Shown here piece after piece: positions 37,842-46,316 of a DNA stretch of 64,000 bases. Numbering within the stretch: position 1 is the stretch's first letter; every line of letters begins with the position of its first letter. Origin of the DNA: Dyella sp. RRB7 (lineage in GTDB: Bacteria > Pseudomonadota > Gammaproteobacteria > Xanthomonadales > Rhodanobacteraceae); contig NZ_JAKWJS010000001.1 in NCBI RefSeq assembly GCF_022761115.1, positions 682,001 to 746,000 of the forward strand, given 5' to 3'. The notes under the pieces are model-generated. The model was not told where the DNA came from. It did not search any database and saw only the letters and a program-made list of their open reading frames with translations. Position numbers and translations under genes: made by a program.

Positions 37842-38084
37842 ATGTCCATGCAGACCGCCGGCTCGGTAGCCTCCGATACGGTCCAAAGAGACGCGCCACG
37901 CCGTCCGCTGCGGCGACTGGCGGGTGAACTGATGCTGTTGGTGCTCGCCAAGATCGTGCTGCTTACGCTGATCTGGTGGGTGGCGATGGCGCCCTACGCA
38001 CGTCCGGATACCCGTCCCGCCGCGATCGAGCATCTGCTCGCACCGGCTTCCGCTTCCTCCACCTCGCACGCAGACAGCCCATGA
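37842..38084 (+). CDS. cydP: Small cytochrome bd oxidase subunit CydP
   Basis: 80 residues with a single membrane helix (about 30-48; LMLLVLAKIVLLTLIWWVAMAP) preceded by basic residues RRPLRRLAGE. This matches the small CydP proteins encoded directly before cydA in Xanthomonas- and Pseudomonas-like bacteria, proposed to be an accessory subunit. The stop overlaps the cydA start by ATGA. The C-terminal 30 residues are variable. No FNR/Anr-type palindrome was seen in the 200 bases upstream. Confidence 0.75.
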   Translation: MSMQTAGSVASDTVQRDAPRRPLRRLAGELMLLVLAKIVLLTLIWWVAMAPYARPDTRPAAIEHLLAPASASSTSHADSP

Positions 38085-39661
38085 TCATCGACTCCGATGT
38101 CGTTACGCTCTCCCGCATGCAGTTCGCGCTGACCGCGCTCTATCACTTCCTGTTTGTACCGCTCACGCTGGGTCTGGTGTGGATGCTCGCCATCATGGAG
38201 AGCGTCTATGTCATGACCGGGCGCGAAGTCTGGAAGCGCATGGTGCAGTTCTGGGGCGTGCTGTTCGGCATCAACTTCGCCATGGGCGTCGCCACCGGCG
38301 TCACCATGGAGTTCCAGTTCGGCATGAACTGGGCCTACTACGCTCACTACGTGGGCGACGTGTTCGGCACGCCGCTGGCCATCGAAGGGCTGATGGCGTT
38401 CTTCCTCGAAGGCACCCTGGTCGGCCTGTTCTTCATGGGCTGGAATCGCGTCTCGCGCGTGGGGCACCTGCTGGTGACCTGGTTCCTCGCACTGGCCACC
38501 AGCCTGTCCGCGCTGTGGATCCTGGTGGCCAACGGCTGGATGCAGAATCCGGTCGGCTCGGCGTTCAACGCCGAGACGATGCGCATGGAAGTCACCTCCT
38601 TCAGCGAAGTGTTCTTCAACCCGGTGGCGCAGGCCAAGTTCGTGCATACGGTAAGCGCCGGCTATGTGCTCGGCTCGATGTTCGTGCTGTCGATCAGCGC
38701 CTGGTACCTGCTGCGCGGGCGCAACGTGGATTTCGCCAAGCGCTCGATGACGGTGGCCGCCAGCTTCGGTCTCGCGGCCGCGCTGTCGGTGGTGGTGCTG
38801 GGCGACGAGTCGGGCTACGCCGTCTCGGAAAACCAGAAGATGAAGATGGCCGCGATCGAGGCCATGTGGGAGACCGAGCCGGCGCCCGCCTCGTTCACCC
38901 TGTTCGGCATCCCCGACGTGGAGAACAAGACCACGCACTATGCGCTGCGCATTCCGTGGGTGATGGGCCTGATCGGCACGCGCTCGATCGACAAGCCGAT
39001 CCCGGGCATCGCCAACCTGGTGGAGGACGCCAAGAGCAAGATCGGCACCGGCATCCAGGCCTATGACGCCATGCTGGTGCTGCGCGAGGACCGCAACAAC
39101 GCGCAGGCCAAGGCGATCCTGGCCGCGCATGACAAGGACTTGGGCTACGCGCTGCTGCTCAAGCGCTTCATCGAAGACCCCCGCCAGGCCACGCCGGCGG
39201 ACATCCAGAAAGCCGCCGACAGCACCATCCCGAATGTGCCGGTGCTGTTCTGGTCGTTCCGCCTCATGGTGGCCTGCGGCTTCTATTTCATCGCGCTGTT
39301 CGCCTTCTCGTTCTGGAAGGCCAGCAAGCGCCAGCTGGACAAGCATCGCTGGTATCTGAAGCTTGCGCTGTGGAGCCTGCCGCTGCCGTGGCTCGCCGCG
39401 GAGCTGGGCTGGATCGTGGCCGAGTACGGTCGCCAGCCATGGGCCATCGAAGGCGTGCTGCCGACGGCGCTGGGCGTGTCCAGCGTGACGGCCGGCCAGG
39501 TGTGGACTTCGCTGGGCGGTTTCGTGTTGTTCTACAGCGTGCTGGCGGTCATCGATGCGGTGCTGATGGTGAAGTACGCCCGCAAGGGCCCGGACGGGCT
39601 GGGCCTGTGGCCCGCAAGCTCGCCTTCACCCACCCCCGCCACGCTGGCTGCCAAGGCCTGA
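38081..39661 (+). CDS. cydA: Cytochrome bd ubiquinol oxidase subunit I
   Basis: 526 residues from ATG 38081 ([15 protein letters not shown]), overlapping cydP. Haem-ligand His22 lies in [15 protein letters not shown]. The [20 protein letters not shown] block and about nine membrane helices are seen. Length and the segment from about 240 to 380 indicate the long Q-loop type, as in E. coli. It oxidises quinol and reduces oxygen with high affinity at the inner membrane. Confidence 0.97.
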   Translation: MIIDSDVVTLSRMQFALTALYHFLFVPLTLGLVWMLAIMESVYVMTGREVWKRMVQFWGVLFGINFAMGVATGVTMEFQFGMNWAYYAHYVGDVFGTPLAIEGLMAFFLEGTLVGLFFMGWNRVSRVGHLLVTWFLALATSLSALWILVANGWMQNPVGSAFNAETMRMEVTSFSEVFFNPVAQAKFVHTVSAGYVLGSMFVLSISAWYLLRGRNVDFAKRSMTVAASFGLAAALSVVVLGDESGYAVSENQKMKMAAIEAMWETEPAPASFTLFGIPDVENKTTHYALRIPWVMGLIGTRSIDKPIPGIANLVEDAKSKIGTGIQAYDAMLVLREDRNNAQAKAILAAHDKDLGYALLLKRFIEDPRQATPADIQKAADSTIPNVPVLFWSFRLMVACGFYFIALFAFSFWKASKRQLDKHRWYLKLALWSLPLPWLAAELGWIVAEYGRQPWAIEGVLPTALGVSSVTAGQVWTSLGGFVLFYSVLAVIDAVLMVKYARKGPDGLGLWPASSPSPTPATLAAKA

Positions 39662-39671
39662 GGAGAACGCC

Positions 39672-40802
39672 ATGTTCGACTATGAAACCCTGCGCGTGAT
39701 CTGGTGGGCCCTGCTCGGCATCCTGCTCATCGGCTTCGCCGTGATGGACGGTTTCGACTTCGGCATCGCCGCGCTGCTGCGCGTGCTGGGCCGCACCGAC
39801 GACGAGCGCCTGGTAATGCTGGAAACCATCGAGCCCACCTGGGAGGGCAACCAGGTGTGGTTCATCCTGGGTGGCGGCGCCGCCTTTGCCGCGTGGCCGG
39901 CGCTGTATGCCGTGTCGTTCTCCGGCATGTACCTGGCGATCTTCCTGGTGCTGCTGGCCTTCATCCTGCGACCCGTGGGCTTCAACTTCCGCAGCAAAAT
40001 CCACGATGCACGCTGGCGCAGCCTGTGGGACTGGGTGCTCACCGCGTCCGGCGTGGTGGTGATGCTGATTTCCGGCGTGGCCTTCGGCAACCTGTTCCTT
40101 GGCGTGCCGTTCCAGTTCGATGGCAACCTGCGCATGACCTGGCATGGCAGCTTCTTCGAACTGCTGCACCCGTTCGCCCTGGTGGCCGGTCTTGTCTCAC
40201 TGACCATGCTGCTGTCCCATGGCGCCTGCTGGGCGGCCTACAAGGCCGACCAGGTGATCGCCACGCGCGCCGTGCGCGTGGCGCGCTGGACTACCCTGGC
40301 CTATGTGGTGTTCTACGTGCTGGCTGGTATCTGGCTGGCGTACGGCGTGCCGGGCTACGCCATCGTCGGCCCGGTGGTGACCGGTGGCGTATCCAACCCG
40401 CTGTACAAGGAAGTGGCGCACGGCAGCAGCTGGTTCGCCAGCTACATGCAGTACCCGTGGTTCTGGCTGGCGCCGGTGCTGGGCCTGCTGGGCGCCATCG
40501 GTGTGCAGCTGACCGTGGCAAGGAAAGGGCTGGGCGGCTTCCTGTGCAGCAGCCTGATGGTGGTCGGCACCATCCTGTCGGCGGGCTTCGCGCTGTTCCC
40601 GTTCCTGCTGCCGTCCAGCATCGATCCGCGCTCTAGCCTCACCGTGTGGGATGCCTCATCCAGCAAGGGCACGCTGGCGCTGATGCTGGGCGCCACGGCG
40701 GTGTTCATGCCGATCATCATCATCTACACCAGCTGGGTGTTCCGCGTGTTGCGCGGACGCGTGACGCTGGAACACGTGCGCCAGTCCGGCCACAGCTACT
40801 GA
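39672..40802 (+). CDS. cydB: Cytochrome bd ubiquinol oxidase subunit II
   Basis: 376 residues with about eight membrane helices (E. coli 379). The conserved start [31 protein letters not shown] and [20 protein letters not shown] are present, as is the C-terminal LTVWDASSS region. Ten bases after cydA with a good AGGAG site. It forms the structural partner of CydA. Confidence 0.97.
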   Translation: MFDYETLRVIWWALLGILLIGFAVMDGFDFGIAALLRVLGRTDDERLVMLETIEPTWEGNQVWFILGGGAAFAAWPALYAVSFSGMYLAIFLVLLAFILRPVGFNFRSKIHDARWRSLWDWVLTASGVVVMLISGVAFGNLFLGVPFQFDGNLRMTWHGSFFELLHPFALVAGLVSLTMLLSHGACWAAYKADQVIATRAVRVARWTTLAYVVFYVLAGIWLAYGVPGYAIVGPVVTGGVSNPLYKEVAHGSSWFASYMQYPWFWLAPVLGLLGAIGVQLTVARKGLGGFLCSSLMVVGTILSAGFALFPFLLPSSIDPRSSLTVWDASSSKGTLALMLGATAVFMPIIIIYTSWVFRVLRGRVTLEHVRQSGHSY

Positions 40803-40817
40803 GAGAGGAACGACGCC

Positions 40818-40955
40818 ATGTGGTATTTCTCCTGGATCCTCGGCCTCGGCCTGGCCTGTGCGTTCGGCATCCTCAATGCGATGTGGTACGAGGTGCATGC
40901 TACCGATGAGGCGCTTGAGCGCAGCGAACCGAAGCCGCCGGGCGAAGCACGCTGA
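40818..40955 (+). CDS. cydX: Cytochrome bd oxidase small subunit CydX
   Basis: 45 residues, starting MWYFSWILGLGLACAFGILN, the CydX signature, with one membrane helix and the conserved Glu (YEV) after it. A purine-rich ribosome site (GAGAGAGGAA) lies upstream; 15 bases after cydB. CydX stabilises the haems of cytochrome bd. Too short for ordinary gene thresholds but clear. Confidence 0.93.
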   Translation: MWYFSWILGLGLACAFGILNAMWYEVHATDEALERSEPKPPGEAR

Positions 40956-40999
40956 TGCGATCCGTGGTCCCGGCCCGCGCCGGGATCACGGGCTTGGGT

Positions 41000-42310
41000 T
41001 CAACGCGCGCGCAGTAGCGCCTCGATCTCCTCGGCATCCTTCGGCACACCATCGGTAAGCACTTCATTGCCGTCCTTGGTGATGGCCACGTCGTCCTCGA
41101 TGCGAATGCCGATGCCGCGCCAGCGTTCCGCCACGCCGGCATCGCCGGGCGGCACGTAGATGCCCGGCTCCACCGTCACCACCATGCCCGGCTCGAGCAG
41201 GCGCGGTTCGCCATCCACCCGATAGTCGCCCACGTCGTGCACGTCCAGGCCCAGCCAATGGCCGGTCTTGGCGGGAAAGAAACGCTTGTAGCCGCCATCG
41301 GCGATGGCATCGTCGGCGCTGCCCTTGAGCAGGCCCAGCGCGCACAGGCCTTCGGCGATCACGCGCACGGCGGCCTCGTGCGCGGCACTGAAGGTGCGCC
41401 CCGGCAGCACTTCGTCGATCGCCGCCAGCTGGGCGGCATGCACCACTTCGTACAGCGCACGCTGCTCGCGGCTGTAGCGACCGTTGATGGGAAACGTGCG
41501 GGTGATGTCGGACGCATAGCAGTCCACTTCCGCGCCGGCATCCACCAGCAGCAGGTCGCCATCGCGCAGCACGGCGCGATTGGCCGTGTAGTGCATCACA
41601 CAGGCATGGGCGCCGCCGGCCACGATGGGCGGAAACGCCGGCACCGCGCCGCGGCTGCGCATGACGCGCAGGATCTCGGCTTCCACTTCGTATTCATGCC
41701 GGCCGGCCACGGCAGCATGCATGGCCGCCCGATGGGCTTCGGCCGCCACGGCAGCCGAGGCGCGCATCAGCTTCAACTCGCCACGCGACTTGTACAAGCG
41801 CAGGTCATGCAGCAGATGGCCTAGCGCCACCAGGTCTTTGGGCACCACACCGCCGCCGCGCAGCTGACGCAGCCGGCGCATCCAGCCCAGCAAACGCGCG
41901 TCGAATTCCGGCTCGCGGCCGAAATGGCAGTAGACGCGTGCCCTGCCCTCGATCATGCCGGGCAGGATGTCGTCGATATCGTCGATGGGAAACGCATCGT
42001 CCATGCCGTATTCGCTGACGGCGCGATCGGTGCCGATGGATTCGCCGTGCCAGCGCTCGTGCTCCTCGTCGCGCTCGCGGCAGAACAGCACGGCTTCGCC
42101 ATGCTTGCGGCCCGGCAACAGGGCCAGCACGGCATCGGGCTCGGGAAAACCCGAAAGATAATGCAGGTCCGAATCCTGCCGGTACGGCCAGTTGGCGTCC
42201 GCGTTGCGCACCCGCTCGGGCGCGGCGGCAATCAGCATCACCGCGTCTTCGCCAGCCATGCGCATCAGCTGGCGGCGGCGACGCGCATATTCCTCGGCCG
42301 AAATGCTCAA
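41000..42310 (-). CDS. pepP: Xaa-Pro aminopeptidase
   Basis: 436 residues if started at TTG 42310, which shares TTGA with the stop of the YgfB-like gene and yields MSISAEEYARRRRQL, aligning well with the E. coli PepP N-terminus. An upstream in-frame start at 42349 would lie inside the previous gene. Metal ligands: LLVDAGAEVDCYASDITRTF, GHWLGLDVHD, MVVTVEPGIYV and GIRIEDDVAIT. It removes the N-terminal residue before proline. Coupled to the YgfB-like gene, as in other gammaproteobacteria. Confidence 0.94.
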   Translation of the reverse strand: MSISAEEYARRRRQLMRMAGEDAVMLIAAAPERVRNADANWPYRQDSDLHYLSGFPEPDAVLALLPGRKHGEAVLFCRERDEEHERWHGESIGTDRAVSEYGMDDAFPIDDIDDILPGMIEGRARVYCHFGREPEFDARLLGWMRRLRQLRGGGVVPKDLVALGHLLHDLRLYKSRGELKLMRASAAVAAEAHRAAMHAAVAGRHEYEVEAEILRVMRSRGAVPAFPPIVAGGAHACVMHYTANRAVLRDGDLLLVDAGAEVDCYASDITRTFPINGRYSREQRALYEVVHAAQLAAIDEVLPGRTFSAAHEAAVRVIAEGLCALGLLKGSADDAIADGGYKRFFPAKTGHWLGLDVHDVGDYRVDGEPRLLEPGMVVTVEPGIYVPPGDAGVAERWRGIGIRIEDDVAITKDGNEVLTDGVPKDAEEIEALLRAR

Positions 42311-42870
42311 TGCACGGTATCGCTGTTGGGTTTGTTGCGGCCGGCGCATTCGGCGAACAGCAGCATGGCGCCCATGCGCACGAACTCATGGACTTCGATC
42401 AGCGCGTCCTCGTCCTCGCCCTCGTCGCCAAAATCGAACGCGGAGGAAGCGATGGTGGCCAGGTCGCGCAGGATTTCCTGCGCCTCGTCCGACAACTGGC
42501 CGTGCGCCTCGGCGCCCGCCAGCCCGAAGCCGCCCAGGAAGCCGCGGCACCAGTCGACCAGCGACTCGGCACGCTCCGGCAAGGGACGGTCATCCGCCGG
42601 CAACAGCGGCTCGAAGCCCAGCTCCGGGTCGTCCAGCTCGGCCTGGCTCTGTTTGACCAGGCGGTCGAGCACGGCCTGGGTCGGCGCGGAGGGCGTGGCC
42701 GCCTCGGCGTCCAGGTGCAGCGTTTCGATCAACGACTGCTTGCCGAAGTGACCGCCACCGGCCAGGAAGCCGCACAGCGAGCCATGCAGTTCGCTGGCCT
42801 GGACACCCAGCTGCAGGCGGGCGATGGCGTCGTCCAGTTCGTCGTAGCCGATCAGCTCGCTCGGTGTCAT
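42307..42870 (-). CDS. UPF0149 (YgfB-like) family protein
   Basis: 187 residues, acidic, all-helical. Family features: YDELDDAIARLQLGVQASELHGSLCGFLAGGG at the N-terminus, VDWCRGFLGGFGLAG in the middle and the C-terminal EFVRMGAMLLFAEC. UPF0149/YgfB proteins lie directly before pepP; in Pseudomonas a YgfB relative regulates an antimicrobial-resistance gene. The function here is unknown. Divergent from the zapB-like/zapA unit. Confidence 0.88.
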   Translation of the reverse strand: MTPSELIGYDELDDAIARLQLGVQASELHGSLCGFLAGGGHFGKQSLIETLHLDAEAATPSAPTQAVLDRLVKQSQAELDDPELGFEPLLPADDRPLPERAESLVDWCRGFLGGFGLAGAEAHGQLSDEAQEILRDLATIASSAFDFGDEGEDEDALIEVHEFVRMGAMLLFAECAGRNKPNSDTVH

Positions 42871-42945
42871 GGCATTACTCCTTCAAGGCAAGCCGCCAGT
42901 TTAATGCAGCGCCCCCGAGCCTGCTGTTTTCATTGGCCCTCCTGC

Positions 42946-42951
42946 TATAGT
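42946..42951 (+). promoter_or_regulatory. Candidate -10 box directly before the ZapB-like gene
   Basis: TATAGT ends 8 bases before the ATG at 42960. If used, transcription would start about 2 bases before the start codon and the message would be nearly leaderless. The -35 region is weak. Confidence 0.35.
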
Positions 42952-42959
42952 TTCGACCC

Positions 42960-43199
42960 ATGAGCGCGCCCGAATCCATCAAGCCTGATCCCGTCAAGCT
43001 AGAGCTAGCAGCCCTGGGCGAGCAGCTCGATCGGCTGCTCGACATCGTGCGCCGGCTTACCGAGGAAAACCGCAGCCTGCGGCATAGCCAGGAGCAGCTG
43101 GCGAACGAGCGGGCGGGCCTGATGGCGCGCAACGAACAGGCGCGCAGCCGCGTCGAAGCAATGATCCAGCGACTGAAGGCGCTTGAGAACAATGGCTGA
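42960..43199 (+). CDS. TIGR02449 / ZapB-like coiled-coil protein
   Basis: 79 residues, almost entirely a coiled coil (about 12-75; LEQL/EENRSLR/QEQL heptads). Proteins of this size sit directly before zapA in many gammaproteobacteria and are taken as division-site (ZapB-like) partners. No ribosome site is visible before ATG 42960. The stop lies 8 bases inside the zapA start region, so translation is coupled. Confidence 0.8.
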   Translation: MSAPESIKPDPVKLELAALGEQLDRLLDIVRRLTEENRSLRHSQEQLANERAGLMARNEQARSRVEAMIQRLKALENNG

Positions 43200-43515
43200 G
43201 AGCAGCGTGAGCACCCCCGCCAACGAACCGGTTGCGCTGCGACTGGTCGACCGCGAATTCCTGATCGCCTGCGCACCGGAAGAGCGTGAAGGCCTGCTGG
43301 AATCGGCCGCCTACCTCGACCGCAAGATGCGCGAATTGCGTGCCAACGCCAAGGCGCCGGGCTTCGATCGGCTGGCCGTGCTGGCTGCCATCAGCGTCAC
43401 GCACGAATTCCTTTCCCTGCGCAAGCAGCACACCGGTACTGATCAGGGCGTGACTGATGGTCTGGCCGCCCTGCGACGCAAGCTTGAAGCGGCCCTCGAC
43501 GCCCACGTAAAATAG
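43192..43515 (+). CDS. zapA: Cell division protein ZapA
   Basis: 107 residues from ATG 43192. The ZapA head domain has VALRLVDREFLIACAPEEREGLLESAAYLDRKMRELR, and the tail helix LAVLAAISVTHEFLSLRKQ forms the dimer/tetramer coiled coil. ZapA bundles FtsZ filaments at mid-cell. Overlaps the ZapB-like gene and is followed within 5 bases by 6S RNA, a conserved arrangement. Confidence 0.94.
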   Translation: MAESSVSTPANEPVALRLVDREFLIACAPEEREGLLESAAYLDRKMRELRANAKAPGFDRLAVLAAISVTHEFLSLRKQHTGTDQGVTDGLAALRRKLEAALDAHVK

Positions 43516-43519
43516 CCTC

Positions 43520-43709
43520 GGCGTTTTCTGCGGTGTGCGCCAGCACACTCTTACATTTGCCTTGTTCCTAAATACGGCCCCGGGTCGGCTTTTCATCGGT
43601 TGTTGTGCATGTCCGCCGCGTGCGGAAAGCCTTGAGACCATGTAGCTCTCCCACCTGATCCATCGTGGATCAAGGTCGTTCGGTGGGCAGCGGCATCGCG
43701 GTTAACGCC
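43520..43709 (+). ncRNA. ssrS: 6S RNA
   Basis: Position between zapA and fau is diagnostic. Ends pair (GGCGTT 43520-43525 with AACGCC 43704-43709). Internal blocks typical of gammaproteobacterial 6S are visible: GCATGTCCGCCGCG near 43606-43619, GGAAAGCCTTGA, and GATCAAGGTCGTTCGGTGGGC with CGGCATC near the 3' end. 6S RNA mimics an open promoter and sequesters sigma-70 RNA polymerase in stationary phase. End points are estimated from pairing. Confidence 0.85.
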
Positions 43710-43722
43710 ACCTCATTCCCTA

Positions 43723-43750
43723 CCGTACGGCGCCGTCTGGCGCCGTACGG
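43723..43750 (+). other. Perfect 12-base hairpin between 6S RNA and fau
   Basis: CCGTACGGCGCC (43723-43734), loop GTCT, GGCGCCGTACGG (43739-43750). No T-run follows, so it is not a standard terminator. It may be a processing or attenuator structure in the ssrS-fau transcript. Confidence 0.6.
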
Positions 43751-43803
43751 CCCCGGGCCGCTCGCCGCAACGTCCGCGGGCTCGCTTTGCAGGAGATGCG
43801 AAC

Positions 43804-44424
43804 GTGGACGCTACCGCCCAGCGACGCGAACTACGCCAGCAACTGGCCGAACGCCGCCGTGCGCTTACCCCGGCGCAGCGCATCGGTGCCGCCCAGGGTC
43901 TGCGACGCAGCCTGGAACAACTCCCCGAGTACCTCACCGACGCCCGCGTGGCCGGCTATTGGGCCTGCGACGGCGAGCTGCCGCTCAACCTGGTCATCCC
44001 CCCCCTGGCCGCGCGCGGCCAGCAGTTTCTGCTGCCGGTGATCGGACCCGGGCAGCGGCTGCGCTTTGCCCCGTGGCAGGCCGGCCAGGATGTGCAGCCC
44101 AACCGCTACGGCATTCCCGAGCCGGTGGAACCCCAAGAGCTGCTGGAACCATTCCAGCTTGACCTGGTGTTGGTGCCACTGCTGGCGTTCGACCGCAACG
44201 GCAACCGGTTGGGTACCGGCGGCGGCTATTACGACCGCAGCTTCGCCTTCCTGCGGGAACAGGCACGCCCCACCGAGCCGCTGCTGGTGGGCATAGCCTA
44301 TGCGTTCCAGGAGCTGCCGCAGATCGATGCGCAAACCTGGGACGTACCGCTCGACTACATCGCCACCGAGCACGAACTGATCGACTGCCACGCCTCCGGC
44401 GAGGATGGAGAGGCCCACACATGA
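43804..44424 (+). CDS. fau: 5-formyltetrahydrofolate cyclo-ligase
   Basis: 206 residues from GTG 43804, preceded by AGGAGATGCGAAC. Family motifs: RRELRQQLAERRRAL at the start, LVLVPLLAFDRNGNRLGTGGGYYDR (ATP/folate loop) and LLVGIAYAFQ. It converts 5-formyl-THF to 5,10-methenyl-THF. Encoded directly after 6S RNA, as in E. coli ygfA. The stop overlaps the next gene start by 4 bases. Confidence 0.94.
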   Translation: MDATAQRRELRQQLAERRRALTPAQRIGAAQGLRRSLEQLPEYLTDARVAGYWACDGELPLNLVIPPLAARGQQFLLPVIGPGQRLRFAPWQAGQDVQPNRYGIPEPVEPQELLEPFQLDLVLVPLLAFDRNGNRLGTGGGYYDRSFAFLREQARPTEPLLVGIAYAFQELPQIDAQTWDVPLDYIATEHELIDCHASGEDGEAHT

Positions 44425-44885
44425 CGGCGCACACCCAATATTGGCTGATGAAGTCCGAGCCGGACGCCTTCTCCATCGATGACTTGAAGCGCAAGGGCCA
44501 GGAAGCCTGGGACGGCGTGCGCAACTATCAGGCGCGCAACTTCATGCGCGACGGCATGCGCGTGGGCGACAAGATTTTCTTCTATCACTCCAACTGCGCC
44601 GAGCCGGGCATCGTCGGCATTGCCGAAGTGGCCACCGACGCCTATCCCGACCCCAGCCAGTTCGACCCCAAGAGCAAGTACTTCGACCCGGCCAGCTCGC
44701 GCGACAACCCGCGCTGGGCACTGGTGGACGTGAAGTTCGTGAAGAAGCTCAAGCGCACCATTCCACTCAAGGAGCTGCAGGCAGAGCCGGCGCTGGCCGA
44801 GATGGCGCTGGTGCGCAAGGGCAATCGGCTCTCGGTGATGCCGGTGGGCGCGGCCGAATGGCGTCATATCCTGGCGATGGAATAA
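44421..44885 (+). CDS. EVE-domain protein
   Basis: 154 residues, a single EVE (PUA-like) domain: YWLMKSEPDAFSIDDL, AWDGVRNYQARNFMRDGMRVGD, FYHSNCAEPGIVGIAEV and FDPKSKYFD. Relatives bind modified cytosine in DNA or RNA in restriction and RNA contexts; the chromosomal version next to fau and rpiA is of unknown role. Coupled to fau by ATGA. Confidence 0.9.
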   Translation: MTAHTQYWLMKSEPDAFSIDDLKRKGQEAWDGVRNYQARNFMRDGMRVGDKIFFYHSNCAEPGIVGIAEVATDAYPDPSQFDPKSKYFDPASSRDNPRWALVDVKFVKKLKRTIPLKELQAEPALAEMALVRKGNRLSVMPVGAAEWRHILAME

Positions 44886-44912
44886 CTCTTTCCCCTTACC
44901 GGAACGCACGAC

Positions 44913-45554
44913 ATGAGCAACGTCAACGAGAAACGCCAGGCCGGCGAAGCCGCCATCCGCTATGTCGAGGACGGCGCCATCGTCGGCGTCGGCACCGGCT
45001 CCACGGTCGCCTATTTCATCGATGCCTTGGCCGACCTGAAGGACCGTATCCAGGGTGCAGTGTCCAGCTCGGAACAATCCACCGCGCACCTCAAGCGCCT
45101 GGGCATTCCGGTGCTGGATCTCAACGCCACCGGGCCGCTCTCGCTCTATGTGGACGGCGCGGACGAGTGCGATCCGCACAAGCGCCTGATCAAGGGCGGC
45201 GGCGCCGCGCTCACCCGCGAGAAGATCGTGGCCGAGGCCAGCGCAAAGTTTGTCTGCATCATCGACTCGAGCAAGCAGGTGAACCTGCTGGGCAAGTTCC
45301 CGCTGCCGATCGAAGTGATCCCGATGGCGCGCAGCCTGATCGGCCGCGAGATCGTCAAGCGCGGCGGCCAGCCGGTGTGGCGCGATGGCGTGGTCACCGA
45401 CAACGGCAACTGGATCATCGACGTGCATGGCTGGCAGATCGTCGACCCGGTAGCACTGGAGAGCGACCTCAACCAGATTCCGGGCATTGTCACCGTAGGC
45501 CTGTTTGCACGCCGCCCGGCCGATGTGGTGCTGGTGGGCGACAAGGTGATTTGA
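44913..45554 (+). CDS. rpiA: Ribose-5-phosphate isomerase A
   Basis: 213 residues. [51 protein letters not shown] with the catalytic Asp/Glu/Lys region, and the C-terminal [19 protein letters not shown] are present. It interconverts ribose-5- and ribulose-5-phosphate in the pentose phosphate pathway. Last gene of the zapA-ssrS-fau-EVE-rpiA series, followed by a strong terminator. Confidence 0.97.
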   Translation: MSNVNEKRQAGEAAIRYVEDGAIVGVGTGSTVAYFIDALADLKDRIQGAVSSSEQSTAHLKRLGIPVLDLNATGPLSLYVDGADECDPHKRLIKGGGAALTREKIVAEASAKFVCIIDSSKQVNLLGKFPLPIEVIPMARSLIGREIVKRGGQPVWRDGVVTDNGNWIIDVHGWQIVDPVALESDLNQIPGIVTVGLFARRPADVVLVGDKVI

Positions 45555-45604
45555 GCACGCCTTGCTCGCCCGCCCTCCTTCACGGGGGAGAAGCCAGAAA
45601 ACGA

Positions 45605-45635
45605 AACGCCTCCTGGTTTCCCGGGAGGCGTTTTT
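45605..45635 (+). terminator. Terminator after rpiA
   Basis: Stem AACGCCTCC/GGAGGCGTT (45605-45613 with 45624-45632), then TTTTT. Confidence 0.9.
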
Positions 45636-45950
45636 GTTCGAACCGATCAAGCGCAAGGCCATGTCGTGGGGCTGGGCCATCGAGTCGACCCGCGCACTAC
45701 GAGCCATGTTTGCTCCAAATTAATCGATTGGACATGGTTCGCCCAGCATTCCAGACCAAAAACAAAAGCCCGCCATATAGGCGGGCTTTGTGTTTTTGGC
45801 TGGAAGACCAGCCCACCAAGGCGTCATATCAAGCCATTGATTCAGAAGAAAATCATGAGGAAAACTCGGATGAAAGTTGTCCCAAGAAATGCGTTCCTGA
45901 TCTTACGCTACATTAACGCCTAAAACAGGCTGCACCCACTATCGCGCCCG
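45636..45950. other. Gene-free stretch between rpiA and the insertion sequence
   Basis: No credible coding region. It holds a second terminator-like hairpin (45765-45789) and an AT-rich stretch up to the left end of the insertion sequence. A short open frame (45666-45923) has no protein-like composition. Confidence 0.6.
45765..45789. terminator. Second terminator-like hairpin
   Basis: Stem AAAGCCCGCC/GGCGGGCTTT (45765-45774 with 45780-45789), loop ATATA, T-rich right flank. Symmetric, so it could act in either direction. Confidence 0.75.
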
Positions 45951-46003
45951 TGTAATGACCCAGTGATTTCCTGCTCAGGTGTTACTTTGAGAGAGGAACA
46001 CTG

Positions 46004-46316
46004 ATGAGCAACGTGATGGACGAAGAGATCAAGCGGTGGACGGCCCGACGCAAGTCGTCGCTGGTGTTCGACATCATCCAGGGAAAAACGACCGTGGCGC
46101 AGGCAAGCCGCCAGTTCGACCTGCCTCCCTCGGAGATCGAGAGCTGGGTCGATGATGGCAAGCGCGGCATGGAGAATGCGTTGCGCACCAAGCCCGAAGA
46201 TGTGCGCGAACAGTACGAGCGGCAGCTGAAGGAACTGCAAGAAGCCTACGGCGAGGCCATGTTGGAACTTCGCGCACGAAAAGATTGGCGTCCCTGTTGG
46301 GCAAGGACGAGACGTG
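46004..46316 (+). pseudogene. Insertion-sequence orfA (HTH/DUF1153-like), apparently frameshifted at its end
   Basis: The first roughly 94 residues (MSNVMDEEIKRWTARRKSSL to ...EAMLELRARK) form a typical DUF1153-like helix-turn-helix OrfA followed by a coiled coil. After the A-run at about 46279-46283 the frame leaves the expected tail. One extra A would give a tail beginning RLASLLGKDET and stopping at the TGA (46315-46317) that overlaps the orfB start. So either one base has been lost, or the A-run is a slippage site. As written, the frame instead continues to 46645 inside orfB with a non-protein-like sequence. Confidence 0.6.

Noticed and set aside
45666-45923. Open frame of 85 codons before the insertion sequence
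   Set aside because: Crosses a terminator-like hairpin and lacks protein-like composition.
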